From NCBI RefSeq assembly GCF_001613405.1, contig NZ_BDCH01000023.1, positions 1-64,000 of the forward strand: DNA of 64,000 nt, given 5' to 3'. A program made the position numbers and the translations under genes. This DNA comes from Nocardia crassostreae. Lineage in GTDB: Bacteria; Actinomycetota; Actinomycetes; Mycobacteriales; Mycobacteriaceae. Under the pieces are notes generated by a model. The model was not told where the DNA came from and made no database searches. It worked only from the letters and a program-made list of their open reading frames with translations. Positions 54,294-63,408 of the stretch are shown piece by piece; position 1 is the first letter of the stretch; each line of letters opens with the position of its first letter.

Positions 54294-55364
54294 TTGTTGA
54301 GTGTGCCGTTCCGCGTGCATATGACGGGGTCCGAGTGGTTCGATGCGGCACCGGGCGGGCTCAATCGGTATTTCACCGATCTGTATTTCGCGCTGTCCGG
54401 AATTCCCGAAATCGACGTTACGGCAAGCGCTTTCGGAAACGCACCGGTCGGTGCGCGATCCTGGGGCGCGATCGGCGGCAGCACGGCGCGGCGGGTGCGA
54501 ACCGCCTTCGCCGACCGGCCCCCGCTGCCGCGCGGGACCGTGGTGGATCGACATTTCTGCCTGTACGGGCCCGCCGCGGTAGGAAATCCGCTGGTCGTGC
54601 ACTTTCACGGGCCGTGGGCGGCGGAGAGCCGGATGGCCGGGGAAGGCGCCGCGGCGGTGCGGGCCAAGTATCTGATCGAACGAATCCGGTACGCCCGCGC
54701 CGATCGGTTCGTCGTGCTCTCCCAGCGCTTCCGGCAGTTGCTCATCGATGACTACGGGGTTCCCGAGCGCCGGATCCGGATCATTCCGCCCGGTGTGGAT
54801 CTCGACCGCTTTCCCGCCACCGAACCGGCCGCCGACTCCGGGACGGTGCTGTGCGTGCGCCGCCTCGAACGGCGCATGGGCATCGATGTGCTGATCCGGG
54901 CGTGGCCGGGGGTGCGCGGCACGCATCCGGAGGCGCGCCTGGTCATTGTCGGAACCGGCACCGCCGAATCGGAATTGCGGGCGCTGGCCGCCGGGGACGA
55001 CTCCATCACCTTCACCGGTCCCGTCACCGACGACCGGCTCATCGAGTTGTATACGCGGGCCGATCTCACCGTCGTGCCGTCCCTCGCGCTCGAAGGTTTC
55101 GGCCTGATCGCCCTCGAATCCCTCGCCGCCGGGCGACCGCCCATTGTCGCGGACTGCGGCGGCCTGCCCGATTCGGTGCGGCGACTGGACCCCACCCTCG
55201 TCGTGCCGCCCGGTGATCCCGAAGCCCTGGCCGCCCGGCTGTGCACCGCCTTGTCGGGCGTGCGCCCGGACGCGAAACAGTGCCGGGCCCATGCCGAGAC
55301 GTTCTCCTGGGCCGCCGCCGCCCGGCGGCACCTGGACCTCTATGCGGAGCTGGTCGGGCCATGA
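54294..55364 (+). CDS. Family 4 glycosyltransferase
   Basis: A 356-residue GT-B enzyme. The N-terminal acceptor domain contains GSEWFDAAPGGLNRYFTDLY and LVVHFHGPWAAESR. The C-terminal donor domain has IRIIPPGVDLDRF, VLCVRRLERRMGIDVLIRAW, RLVIVGTGTAESELRALAAG and the EX7E motif in PSLALEGFGLIALESLAAG. It builds one linkage of the repeat unit. Start is uncertain: TTG at 54294 or 54297, or GTG at 54303; GGGGGTGAGGG lies just before. First gene of the operon; overlaps the next by 4 bases. Confidence 0.92.
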   Translation: MLSVPFRVHMTGSEWFDAAPGGLNRYFTDLYFALSGIPEIDVTASAFGNAPVGARSWGAIGGSTARRVRTAFADRPPLPRGTVVDRHFCLYGPAAVGNPLVVHFHGPWAAESRMAGEGAAAVRAKYLIERIRYARADRFVVLSQRFRQLLIDDYGVPERRIRIIPPGVDLDRFPATEPAADSGTVLCVRRLERRMGIDVLIRAWPGVRGTHPEARLVIVGTGTAESELRALAAGDDSITFTGPVTDDRLIELYTRADLTVVPSLALEGFGLIALESLAAGRPPIVADCGGLPDSVRRLDPTLVVPPGDPEALAARLCTALSGVRPDAKQCRAHAETFSWAAAARRHLDLYAELVGP

Positions 55365-56521
55365 CCACGCTCAAAGCCGTATTCCTCGCGCACACCGCGG
55401 CCCCCTCCCGCGCCGAACTCGCCACGCTGCGCATGGTGGCGGCCATGCCCGCCGGACAGACCGCCGTCGTCTACACCGAGGACGGGCCCATGCTGTCCCG
55501 CATGGCCGAGCGCGGCATCGAGACCCGGCTCGTGCGCAATGATTTCGACTCCCGCGCGATGACCATCGAGAAGGCCGGAGTGCGCACCCTGCTCGCCGGA
55601 GCCACCGGCCTGCTGAAACTGGGCTGGGCACTCGGCGCGACGATGCGCGAACTGGAGGCGACGGTGGTGATCGCGAGCAGCTCCAAAGCGCTGCTCATGG
55701 GCGCGGTGGCGGCACGGCGGGCACGGGTGCCGCTGGTCTGGCATGTGCACGACCGGATCTCGGCCGACTATTTCGGGCCGCGGCTGGCGCTGGTCATCCG
55801 GCTGCTCGGCTGGGTGGCGGCGCGCGGATATATCGCCAACAGCCGCGGCACGCTGGCCTCGCTGTGGACCTGGCGCACCCCGGCCGTGGTCGCCTATCCG
55901 GGCGTCGAATTCCCCGCCGACGACGACCGATCCGGGGAACCGGCCGAACAGCGGCCCGCCGCGGAGACCGTCATCGTGGTGGTCGGGCGCCTGGCGCCGT
56001 GGAAGGGCCAGGACCATTTCCTGCGCGCCCTGGCCGATGTCCGCGTGCTGCCGCGCGATGTGTACCTGGTGGGCGGCACCTTCTTCGACGAGGAAAGCTA
56101 CCGGGCCGAACTCGAGGTGCACGCCACCGCGCTGGATCTGCCGGTCACCTTCACCGGCCACGTCGAGGATCCGGAACCCTATCTGCGGCACGCGGACATC
56201 CTCGTGCACTGCTCGGTGCTGCCCGAACCGTTCGGGCAGGTGGTCGTCGAGGGCATGCGCGCCGGGTGCGCCGTCATCGCCACCCGGCCGGGCGGCCCGG
56301 AGGAGATCGTCGAGCCCGGTCTCAACGGCCTGCTGGTGGACGCGGGCGACCGCGCACAGCTCACGCACGCCCTGAACACCCTCATTACCGATCAGGAGTT
56401 GCGCACCAAACTCGCCGATGCGGCCCGCGTGCGCGCCCGCGACTTCGATGTGGCCGAAACCGCCCGCACCGTCACGGACTTCCTCACGCGACAATCCGGA
56501 AAACAGTGCCGCCGTGGATGA
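55361..56521 (+). CDS. Family 4 glycosyltransferase
   Basis: A 386-residue GT-B enzyme: VPLVWHVHDRISADYFGPRL in the acceptor domain, YIANSRGTLASLWTW, VVAYPGVEF, then the donor domain VIVVVGRLAPWKGQDHFLRA and CSVLPEPFGQVVVEGMRAG with the EX7E motif. Closely coupled to both neighbours (ATGA overlap upstream, 8-base overlap with the flippase). A second, different sugar is likely added by this enzyme. Confidence 0.92.
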   Translation: MTTLKAVFLAHTAAPSRAELATLRMVAAMPAGQTAVVYTEDGPMLSRMAERGIETRLVRNDFDSRAMTIEKAGVRTLLAGATGLLKLGWALGATMRELEATVVIASSSKALLMGAVAARRARVPLVWHVHDRISADYFGPRLALVIRLLGWVAARGYIANSRGTLASLWTWRTPAVVAYPGVEFPADDDRSGEPAEQRPAAETVIVVVGRLAPWKGQDHFLRALADVRVLPRDVYLVGGTFFDEESYRAELEVHATALDLPVTFTGHVEDPEPYLRHADILVHCSVLPEPFGQVVVEGMRAGCAVIATRPGGPEEIVEPGLNGLLVDAGDRAQLTHALNTLITDQELRTKLADAARVRARDFDVAETARTVTDFLTRQSGKQCRRG

Positions 56522-58211
56522 CCCGACCGAGCCGCTACCCATTGTCGATCCGCCGACCATGCCATTGCGGACGCTGGGGCGGCTGCGGCAGCGCCGCCAG
56601 ATGCGGCAGGGCATCGCTCCGGCGGATCCGCGGGGCTTCGAACACGATTACTCCACGCGCGATTCCGGCCCCATGGTCCGGTCCGGCAATGCCCGCGACG
56701 CACCCGGTCCGCAACCCACCGGGTGGATGTTCGCGGCCGATGCCGGACCGCCGCCCGCATCGGCGCGGTACGCCGAGCGCGCGGCCGCGGACTACGCCCT
56801 GCTGGGCGAGGAAGGGCCGCAGCGCGATCGGACCGGCGCGTTCGCGCCCGCGGAAACCGACAGCCCAGCAGCCGGTCCCGTCCCCGCCGCGCGGCGCGGC
56901 CGCCATCGCAAGGGGACCGCTTCGGGATTCGGTGGTATCTGGGGGATTCTGCGCGATATCGGCCTGGTCACCTTCGGCAAATACGGGCAGTACGTCATCA
57001 CCCTCGTCACCGTGCCGCTGCTGGCCAGAACGCTCGGACCGCACGGGACCGGCCTGCTGGCGATCGGCATGTCGTCCTATTTCATCGGGTCGTTGCTGGT
57101 CGATCTCGGTGTCACCCAATTCCTGGCGGCGCGCGTCCACGAGGAGGGCACCAGCACCGCCGATATCAATCGTTTGCGGGGGACCTATCTCGCTGTGCGC
57201 GCCGCCACGCTGACCGTCATCGGCGCGGCGCTGTTGGGCAACCTGGCCGTCGACGCGCATCCGGTTCTGCACATGGTGCTGCTCGGACTGTTCGCCGGTG
57301 GGTTCTGGTCGATCTCGGAGGATTGGCTGCTCATCGGGCAGGGCCGGTTCGGCTCCTCCACCATGTATCAGGGCGCGGGCCGCATCGGATATCTCGTCCT
57401 GCTGGTCGCCCTGCTGCCGCGATTTCCCCATGCCTCACTGGCGCTGCTGTGCCTGCTGGTCTCCTCGGTGGCGACGGTCGCGCTGACCTGGTGGGATTCC
57501 ATTCGCACCTACGGCCCGCCCGCGCGCCCGCACTGGATCAGGGCCATCATGCGCATGGCCGCACCGATTTTCACCTCCCGGCTGCTGGTCACCGGCTACG
57601 GCCAGGGCTCGGCCGCGGTCTACGGCGCCTTCCTTGCCACCGCCTCCCTGGGCCTCTACTCGGCCGGGGACCGGCTGGTGCGCGCCATTCAATCCACCCT
57701 GGACCCCATTGGATTCGCCCTGCTGCCCCGCATGGCCAAGCGCAGCAAGAGCGATCGATTCTGGCGCAATTCCATTCAGGCGCTGGCCATGTGCGTGGGG
57801 CTGGCCTGTCTGGCCACGGCCGCAGTCTGGGCGCTGGCGCCGATGCTCGTCCACCTCATCTTCTCCGAGGAGTTCAATGGCGCGATACCGCTGCTGCGCG
57901 TCGAAGTGCTCATCCTGCCCGCCACCACCGTCACCTCGTATGTGACGACGGCCATCCTGCCGGTCAAACAGGACACCATCGGCGTTCTCATCGGCGCGAT
58001 CATCGGGACCTGCATCGCGGCGGTCGCCCTGGTGTGCGCGGTGCGGACCGAATCGGTCTGGGCATTGGTCTACGGCACCGTTTCCGCGGAAATCGGCGTC
58101 GCACTGTGGTACATCATCCGAGTACGGTGGCTGATCGTCCGGGAACGGGCGGTGCGCAGCGGGGCGACAGGACCAGCCACCGTGCTGATGCGCAAGGGGG
58201 ACTTGGCATGA
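56514..58211 (+). CDS. Wzx-type polysaccharide flippase
   Basis: A 565-residue protein. The first 130 residues are a hydrophilic, low-complexity cytoplasmic tail, unusual for the family. After them come about 12 membrane helices with a polysaccharide biosynthesis/MATE-like core: LVTFGKYGQYVITLVTVPLL, ARTLGPHGTGLLAIGMS, ATASLGLYSAGDRLVRAIQS, IFSEEFNGAIPLLRVEVLIL. It would flip polyprenyl-linked repeat units to the outer membrane face. GTG at 56514 overlaps the preceding gene; the stop overlaps the next start (ATGA). Confidence 0.9.
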   Translation: MDDPTEPLPIVDPPTMPLRTLGRLRQRRQMRQGIAPADPRGFEHDYSTRDSGPMVRSGNARDAPGPQPTGWMFAADAGPPPASARYAERAAADYALLGEEGPQRDRTGAFAPAETDSPAAGPVPAARRGRHRKGTASGFGGIWGILRDIGLVTFGKYGQYVITLVTVPLLARTLGPHGTGLLAIGMSSYFIGSLLVDLGVTQFLAARVHEEGTSTADINRLRGTYLAVRAATLTVIGAALLGNLAVDAHPVLHMVLLGLFAGGFWSISEDWLLIGQGRFGSSTMYQGAGRIGYLVLLVALLPRFPHASLALLCLLVSSVATVALTWWDSIRTYGPPARPHWIRAIMRMAAPIFTSRLLVTGYGQGSAAVYGAFLATASLGLYSAGDRLVRAIQSTLDPIGFALLPRMAKRSKSDRFWRNSIQALAMCVGLACLATAAVWALAPMLVHLIFSEEFNGAIPLLRVEVLILPATTVTSYVTTAILPVKQDTIGVLIGAIIGTCIAAVALVCAVRTESVWALVYGTVSAEIGVALWYIIRVRWLIVRERAVRSGATGPATVLMRKGDLA

Positions 58212-59212
58212 GGATATTGTTCGTCGGCGACGACTGGGTGGGCAGTAACGCGCGCTCGCTCGCCGATGGATTCCGGCAGGCCGGGCACGAGGTGGTGGTC
58301 GTCGACACCACCCCGGTCACGCTGCCCGCGCGCCTGTCGCCGCCGTGGGTGTACTCGAAACTCGCCCGGCAGCGCGCGCCCTGGGATGTGCAGGCCGTGC
58401 ACCGCGATATCGAGGCCGCCGCCGCGGCATTCGCACCGGATGTGCTGTTCGCCTTCAAGGCGGTGCATCTCGATCAGCAGCGGCTGCTGGCCACCCCCGC
58501 CGCCCTGCGCGTGCACTACAGCCCCGACGATGTGTCCAATCCGTACAACACCAGTCCGGAGTACTTGGCGCATGAATCGCGGTGGGATCTCATCGTCACC
58601 ACCAAATGGCACAATGTGCCCGAACTGGCGGCGCGCGGCGCGCGGTCCGTGAAATTCGTTCGTAGCGCTTACGATCCGGCCTGGCATCGGCCCTGCGCGC
58701 GCCGGGGCGCGCGGCGGTTCCTGGTCGGTTTCATCGGCGCGGTCCGGCCCGATCGTCAAGACCTCTTGGTTTCCCTGGCGCGCGACTTCCACGGCGATAT
58801 GCTGCTGCGCGGTCCGGGCTGGCGGCGGGTGCGCCCGCTGTGGGGCACCGGCGCGGATATCGGCGGGCCGGTGTACGGCGAGCATTTCTCCGCCGCTGTC
58901 GCCGCCGTGACCGCCAATCTGGTGCTGCTGAATTCGGACAATCGCGATACCCACACCTGCCGCACCTTCGAAATACCCGCCGCCGGTGGTCTTTTCGTCG
59001 GCGAACGCACCGACGAGCACGCCGAGCTGCTGCAGGACGACACCGAATGCTTCCTGTTCTCCGGACCCACCGAGCTGCGCGAGATTCTCGACCGGTGCGC
59101 CCGCTATCCGGAGCAGGTCGCCAAGATCGCCGAGGCGGGACATCGGCGGATCCTCGCCGACGGGCATCGCTATGTCGATCGGGCCCGCGAAATCATCGAC
59201 GCCCTGGGATGA
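58208..59212 (+). CDS. Glycosyltransferase (CgeB-like, GT-B)
   Basis: A 334-residue protein: MRILFVGDDWVGSNARSLAD, VLFAFKAVHLDQQRLLA, VHYSPDDVSNPYNTSPEYL, and a C-terminal Glyco_trans_1_2-like part RDTHTCRTFEIPAAGGLFVG, LLQDDTECFLFSGPTELREI. The FEIPA(A/C)GG motif is typical of the CgeB/spore-coat type glycosyltransferases. Coupled to the flippase gene by ATGA overlap. A 127-base gap follows before the polymerase gene, so this may close a sub-operon. Confidence 0.85.
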   Translation: MRILFVGDDWVGSNARSLADGFRQAGHEVVVVDTTPVTLPARLSPPWVYSKLARQRAPWDVQAVHRDIEAAAAAFAPDVLFAFKAVHLDQQRLLATPAALRVHYSPDDVSNPYNTSPEYLAHESRWDLIVTTKWHNVPELAARGARSVKFVRSAYDPAWHRPCARRGARRFLVGFIGAVRPDRQDLLVSLARDFHGDMLLRGPGWRRVRPLWGTGADIGGPVYGEHFSAAVAAVTANLVLLNSDNRDTHTCRTFEIPAAGGLFVGERTDEHAELLQDDTECFLFSGPTELREILDRCARYPEQVAKIAEAGHRRILADGHRYVDRAREIIDALG

Positions 59213-59339
59213 GCGGGTCAGGCCCGGAGGCGGCAGCTTGCGTAACCACGCAGGGCCCCCGCTCATTCCGAGATAGATACAGCATGACTCGTAACGACAA
59301 CGGACTGGACGCGGACATACGAGTGATGGAGGACAGCTG

Positions 59340-60743
59340 ATGGCCCCCGCACACTCCGAGGTTCTGCTCGTCGCCGGTGCGCTGGCGACGATCCTCGCCG
59401 CTGCGCTGTTTGTGCCCGGTGTGGTGCGCATCTTCCTGATCGCGCAGACCGGGTACTGGTCGCTGTCGTATGTGGCCCGACCGGTGGTGCTGCTGTGGAC
59501 CGAGCCCGAACCGCACTACGGCGACAATGTGCCCGATCCGCGGCTCGCGCAATTCGGCTACGACGACAGCATCGCCATGGTGCTCCGGCCCGTGGTCTTC
59601 GGCCTGTGGTTCTATGCCGCGCTGGTCGTCGCCTATACGGTGTGGACGCGCATGCGCGCGAGGCGGCATCCGGAGACCGTGTGGTGCACAGCGCCTTTCG
59701 CCGGTGATCCGGTATTCGTGCAGACGCTCTTCGTGCTCTACGGCCTCGGCACGCTGGGGCGGCTGGCCGCCTTCGCGACGGGCAATACCGGCACCGCGGG
59801 CGAGCTGGAGAGCCCGAACCCGATGATCAACCTCATCACCATTCTGGCCACGCTCGGCGCGGTCGGGCTGATCGTGTTCTTCCGCAGCCCGAACGGGCGC
59901 ACCACCGCGCTGGTACTCGGCGCGATCGTCTGCGGTGAACTGCTGTGGACGGCCCTCGTGCAGTCCAAGACGCCCATTATGGGCGCGGCGCTGGCCATTG
60001 CCGTCCGCTTCGCCATGACCGGCTGGACCCGCGCGAAAGTGGGCGGGGTGCTGTCGATCTCGGTGCTGGCGGTCATCGGTTTCGGCTGGCTGCAATCGTT
60101 CAAGACCACCGCGGCCGCCAAGGCCGAGGCCGCGCAGGTCGACGCGCAGTATCCGGAGACGGTGCAGCCCTTCCTGTCACTGCTGCGCCGATTCGATCTG
60201 CTCGAGGCGGCCACCGACGCCTGGTTCGCCGGACCGCATTCCTGGCTGACGCCGGGCGAGGTGGCGCGCCACGCCCTGGAGAGCCTCATTCCGACACAGC
60301 TGCTGGGCGCGGAGAAATTCCGGTCCGGCGCGGCCTGGGCGGTGGAGGTCCGCGGCGGCTCGGTCGACATGTCGACGGTGTCGGTCTCGCTGGCCGAGGG
60401 CAATATCAACGAAGGCTATGTGCTGGGCGGCTATCTCGGCGTGGCGCTGGGCGTGACGCTGACCTTCGTGCTCGTGCTCCTCTGGGCGCGCGCCCTCTAC
60501 AGTCGCTCCCTGGCCCTGGCCGTGCTCGGTCTGGCCCTGATCGAGGTGCCGGTGCTGTTCGAGCGCGGCCTGCTCGGCACCGTCGAAACACTCGGCAAAT
60601 ACCTGCAGGCCGTGGTGCTGGCCTGGCTCACCTATCTCGTCGTCGGGGAATATCGCAGGCGGGTGGACGAACTATCGGGCGCGCCCCGGCGGCCCGATTC
60701 GGCTCGACTATCCGGGGAAACGAGGACAGCGCAATGGGTTTGA
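59340..60743 (+). CDS. Polytopic membrane protein, candidate Wzy polymerase
   Basis: A 467-residue protein with about 10-11 membrane helices and a long extracytoplasmic loop (about 255-350) containing LEAATDAWFAGPHSWLTPGE and a DMSTVSVSLAEGNINEGYVL segment. Position between the flippase/glycosyltransferases and the Wzz-like gene, and topology, fit a polysaccharide polymerase; sequence identity to known Wzy proteins is not visible by eye, as is usual for this family. GGAGG lies seven bases before the ATG. The last 10 bases overlap the next gene. Confidence 0.65.
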   Translation: MAPAHSEVLLVAGALATILAAALFVPGVVRIFLIAQTGYWSLSYVARPVVLLWTEPEPHYGDNVPDPRLAQFGYDDSIAMVLRPVVFGLWFYAALVVAYTVWTRMRARRHPETVWCTAPFAGDPVFVQTLFVLYGLGTLGRLAAFATGNTGTAGELESPNPMINLITILATLGAVGLIVFFRSPNGRTTALVLGAIVCGELLWTALVQSKTPIMGAALAIAVRFAMTGWTRAKVGGVLSISVLAVIGFGWLQSFKTTAAAKAEAAQVDAQYPETVQPFLSLLRRFDLLEAATDAWFAGPHSWLTPGEVARHALESLIPTQLLGAEKFRSGAAWAVEVRGGSVDMSTVSVSLAEGNINEGYVLGGYLGVALGVTLTFVLVLLWARALYSRSLALAVLGLALIEVPVLFERGLLGTVETLGKYLQAVVLAWLTYLVVGEYRRRVDELSGAPRRPDSARLSGETRTAQWV

Positions 60744-62032
60744 TCGATTACTGGCATCTGCTGCGGCGGCGGTGGCCGATCATCGTGGCCGGAGTCGTAC
60801 TCTGTGTCGCGGCGGCGGCCGGGTATGCGCGAACGCTGCCCACCACCTACACCGCATCCAGTTCGGTGTACGTGTCCATGGCGACCGGCACCTCGGTGAA
60901 CGACTCCTATCAGGGCGGGCTCGCCGCGCAGCAGCGGGTGCGCTCGTATGTCGATCTGGCGACCAGTGTGACCGTGGCGCAATTCGTGAAAGATCAACTC
61001 GGACTGACCATTTCGGTGGACGAGCTACGCGGGAAGATCACCGCCGCCTCACCACCGGCCACCACCATCATCGTGGTGACGGCCACCGATGCCACCGCCG
61101 ACGGGGCGCGCATACTGGCCGACGAGGTGGTCTCACAATTCCGCGCGCTGGTGTCGCGACTGGAGGCCATACAGGCCGGAGCCGCGCCCGCCGCACGCGC
61201 GGAGGTGATCGACAAGGCGAGGACTCCCCAGCAGCCGACCGCGCCGCAGACGAAGCGGATCTACCTGCTGGGCATGCTGGCCGGGCTCGCGCTGGGGGTG
61301 GGGGCGGCCTTCGTGCGCGACCGGCTCGACAAGCGACTACGCACCTCCAATGATCTCGAGGCCATTCTGCCGGTGCCCATTCTCGGCATCATCGATGACG
61401 GACGGCCCAATGCCGCGGGCGAACTGCGCCGATTGCGCACCCGCCTGACCGCCGATCCCGACCGGACCACGGTCCTGCTCACCTCGCTGTCACAGCGCTC
61501 CGAACCCGATGTGGCCATCGGGCTGGCGCGCACCTTCGCCGATACCGGCGCGCGGGTGGTGCTGGTCGACGCCGATACCACCGGGCACGGGTCCAGCCGA
61601 TCGGCCGCCGGGGCGGCGACGGGGCTGTCGGAACTGCTGCGCAACAGTGCCTCCGCGGCCGAGGCGGTCTCGACCTGGCCGGAGGTCGGCATCAGCGTAC
61701 TGCCGCTGGGCGGCATCGATCTGCGCACACCGGATCTGCTCGACTCCGACCGCCTCGGCGACATCATCTCCAAGCTGCGCACCGAATTCGACATCATTCT
61801 CGTCGAGGCCGCGCCCGTGACCGCCGCCGCGGACGCCATCGCACTGGCGCGGCGCTGCGATGCCACGGTCGGCGTCATCAAACTCGGAACCACCACCTCC
61901 GATCAGGTGCGCGGCGCGCTGGCCACCTTCGGGCACGACAATGACCGGCTCGTCGGCGCGGTGGCATTCTCGCGGCCGCACAAGGGTTTCCGGCACGTGC
62001 TGCGCAATCCGCTGACGCTGGTGAAGCGGTGA
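60734..62032 (+). CDS. Wzz/BY-kinase-like chain-length protein lacking a P-loop
   Basis: A 432-residue protein. The Wzz domain has helix 1 (PIIVAGVVLCVAAAAGY), the extracytoplasmic region and helix 2 (IYLLGMLAGLALGVGAAFV) preceded by the PxxP-like PQQPTAPQTK. The cytoplasmic half follows the BY-kinase/MinD order, ELRRLRTRL, ARVVLVDADTT (Walker A') and FDIILVEAAPV (Walker B), but where Walker A should be it reads LLTSLSQRSEPDVAIGLA, with no GKS/GKT. The C terminus has no tyrosine cluster. It is probably a non-catalytic length regulator. Start overlaps the polymerase gene. Confidence 0.85.
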   Translation: MGLIDYWHLLRRRWPIIVAGVVLCVAAAAGYARTLPTTYTASSSVYVSMATGTSVNDSYQGGLAAQQRVRSYVDLATSVTVAQFVKDQLGLTISVDELRGKITAASPPATTIIVVTATDATADGARILADEVVSQFRALVSRLEAIQAGAAPAARAEVIDKARTPQQPTAPQTKRIYLLGMLAGLALGVGAAFVRDRLDKRLRTSNDLEAILPVPILGIIDDGRPNAAGELRRLRTRLTADPDRTTVLLTSLSQRSEPDVAIGLARTFADTGARVVLVDADTTGHGSSRSAAGAATGLSELLRNSASAAEAVSTWPEVGISVLPLGGIDLRTPDLLDSDRLGDIISKLRTEFDIILVEAAPVTAAADAIALARRCDATVGVIKLGTTTSDQVRGALATFGHDNDRLVGAVAFSRPHKGFRHVLRNPLTLVKR

Positions 62033-63408
62033 CGGAAGACGACGGCGGTAAGCCCGACGCGGTGCGCCGACGGCGGCTGCTGGCCGCCGGTCTCGGCGCG
62101 GCCGCCCTGGTGCCGTTCGCGGCGGCCTGCGGCAGCGCGGATCCGGCGCCGGGCGACGGCTTCCGCTCGCCGGACGTCTCCGATCAACCCGCGGCACGCA
62201 ATGTCAAGGACTTCGGCGCGGTCGGCGACGGAAACACCGATGACACAGCGGCTTTCGCGAAGGCGGCGGCCGTCGACGGCGACCGGTCGCTGGTGCTCTA
62301 CATTCCGGCCGGGCACTATCTGCTGAAGAGTTTCCCGGCGCTCGACGACTTCGCCACCGTGCTCGGCGACGGCGCCGATATCACCACCATCTACTACGAC
62401 GGGGACGACACCCTCATCGCGTTGCAGCGCAAACAGCGGGTTCGGTTCTCCCGCATGGGTTTCTACCTGACCGGCGCGCGTGCCACGGCCATGCGGCTGT
62501 CGGAGTGCTTCCGGTGCTCGCTCGACGCGGTGGTGCTGCGCGGCAACCACCTGAGCGAGAACGCGCCGCGGTATCACGAGCAGCGCGGGCTGGTGCTGGA
62601 CGAGAACACCGGCGGCACCGCCGTGCTCAACAGCGATATCAACAACTTCGGCTACGGCATCGTCACCTCCTGCATCCAGAACTATGTGACCAGCTCCAAA
62701 CTGACCAACAATCGGATCAGCGTGCTGGGCGCCGGGAGCGATCACAATGCCGGATTGGCCTTGACCAATGTCGAATTCGTCTCCGACTCCGACCCGCGCA
62801 CCACCGACCGGCACATCAGCATCGACGGGGCCGCCAACGACTGGTGGCTGACCAATGTGTGGTTCGAGGGCGCGGACACCGCCATCTCCGTCGGTGCGCC
62901 GGGCGGCGGGCCCGCGCAATTCGGCATGGTCAACTGCAAGGTGGCGGCCCGCAAGGTGTGCCTGGATCTGATCTACTGCCGCCAGCCGTATCTGGCGAAC
63001 GTGCAATTCGATCCGGATCTGAACACTCCGCCGGTCAAGATCCGTATCGATGCGGCGGGGACGCCGGAGGGCACGGCCATCAATATCATCTCCGGGTCCT
63101 ACGAGGATGTGGATCCGCGCGCGTTTCCCGATGGCTGGCATGTCATCGGGCGCGGGCGGATACACGGGGCGCGGTTCGCCGGAACCATGGAAGTCCAGGC
63201 CGGGCGCACCGAGACCGACATCTTCCAGGCCCAGGATCGCGACGGGGGCATCGTCTCCGCCGTACTGCCCAGTGGCGCATACCTATCCGAACGCAGCGAA
63301 GGGGGAATCGTGTTACGGGATTCGGCGGGAACCTATTGGCGGCTGTCGGTGGACACCGACGGATCGGTCAAGACCTCGTCGCTGGGCAAGCAGCGACCGC
63401 GGTCGTGA
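62029..63408 (+). CDS. Right-handed beta-helix (pectate-lyase-fold) lipoprotein
   Basis: A 459-residue exported protein. The signal has RRRR followed by a hydrophobic stretch and a lipobox PFAAAC with Cys34, i.e. a possible twin-arginine lipoprotein. The mature protein opens with the Pectate_lyase_3 signature VKDFGAVGDGNTDDTAAFAK and continues as beta-helix coils. Such folds occur in polysaccharide lyases, epimerases and depolymerases. In a polysaccharide operon it could trim, epimerise or anchor the polymer. No catalytic residues can be assigned. GTGA overlap with both neighbours. Confidence 0.88.
   Translation: MTEDDGGKPDAVRRRRLLAAGLGAAALVPFAAACGSADPAPGDGFRSPDVSDQPAARNVKDFGAVGDGNTDDTAAFAKAAAVDGDRSLVLYIPAGHYLLKSFPALDDFATVLGDGADITTIYYDGDDTLIALQRKQRVRFSRMGFYLTGARATAMRLSECFRCSLDAVVLRGNHLSENAPRYHEQRGLVLDENTGGTAVLNSDINNFGYGIVTSCIQNYVTSSKLTNNRISVLGAGSDHNAGLALTNVEFVSDSDPRTTDRHISIDGAANDWWLTNVWFEGADTAISVGAPGGGPAQFGMVNCKVAARKVCLDLIYCRQPYLANVQFDPDLNTPPVKIRIDAAGTPEGTAINIISGSYEDVDPRAFPDGWHVIGRGRIHGARFAGTMEVQAGRTETDIFQAQDRDGGIVSAVLPSGAYLSERSEGGIVLRDSAGTYWRLSVDTDGSVKTSSLGKQRPRS

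Noticed and set aside
59284..59340. 18-codon ORF overlapping the start of the Wzy-like gene
   Set aside because: No ribosome-binding site of its own, and the Shine-Dalgarno of the next gene lies within it; no evidence of a leader peptide.
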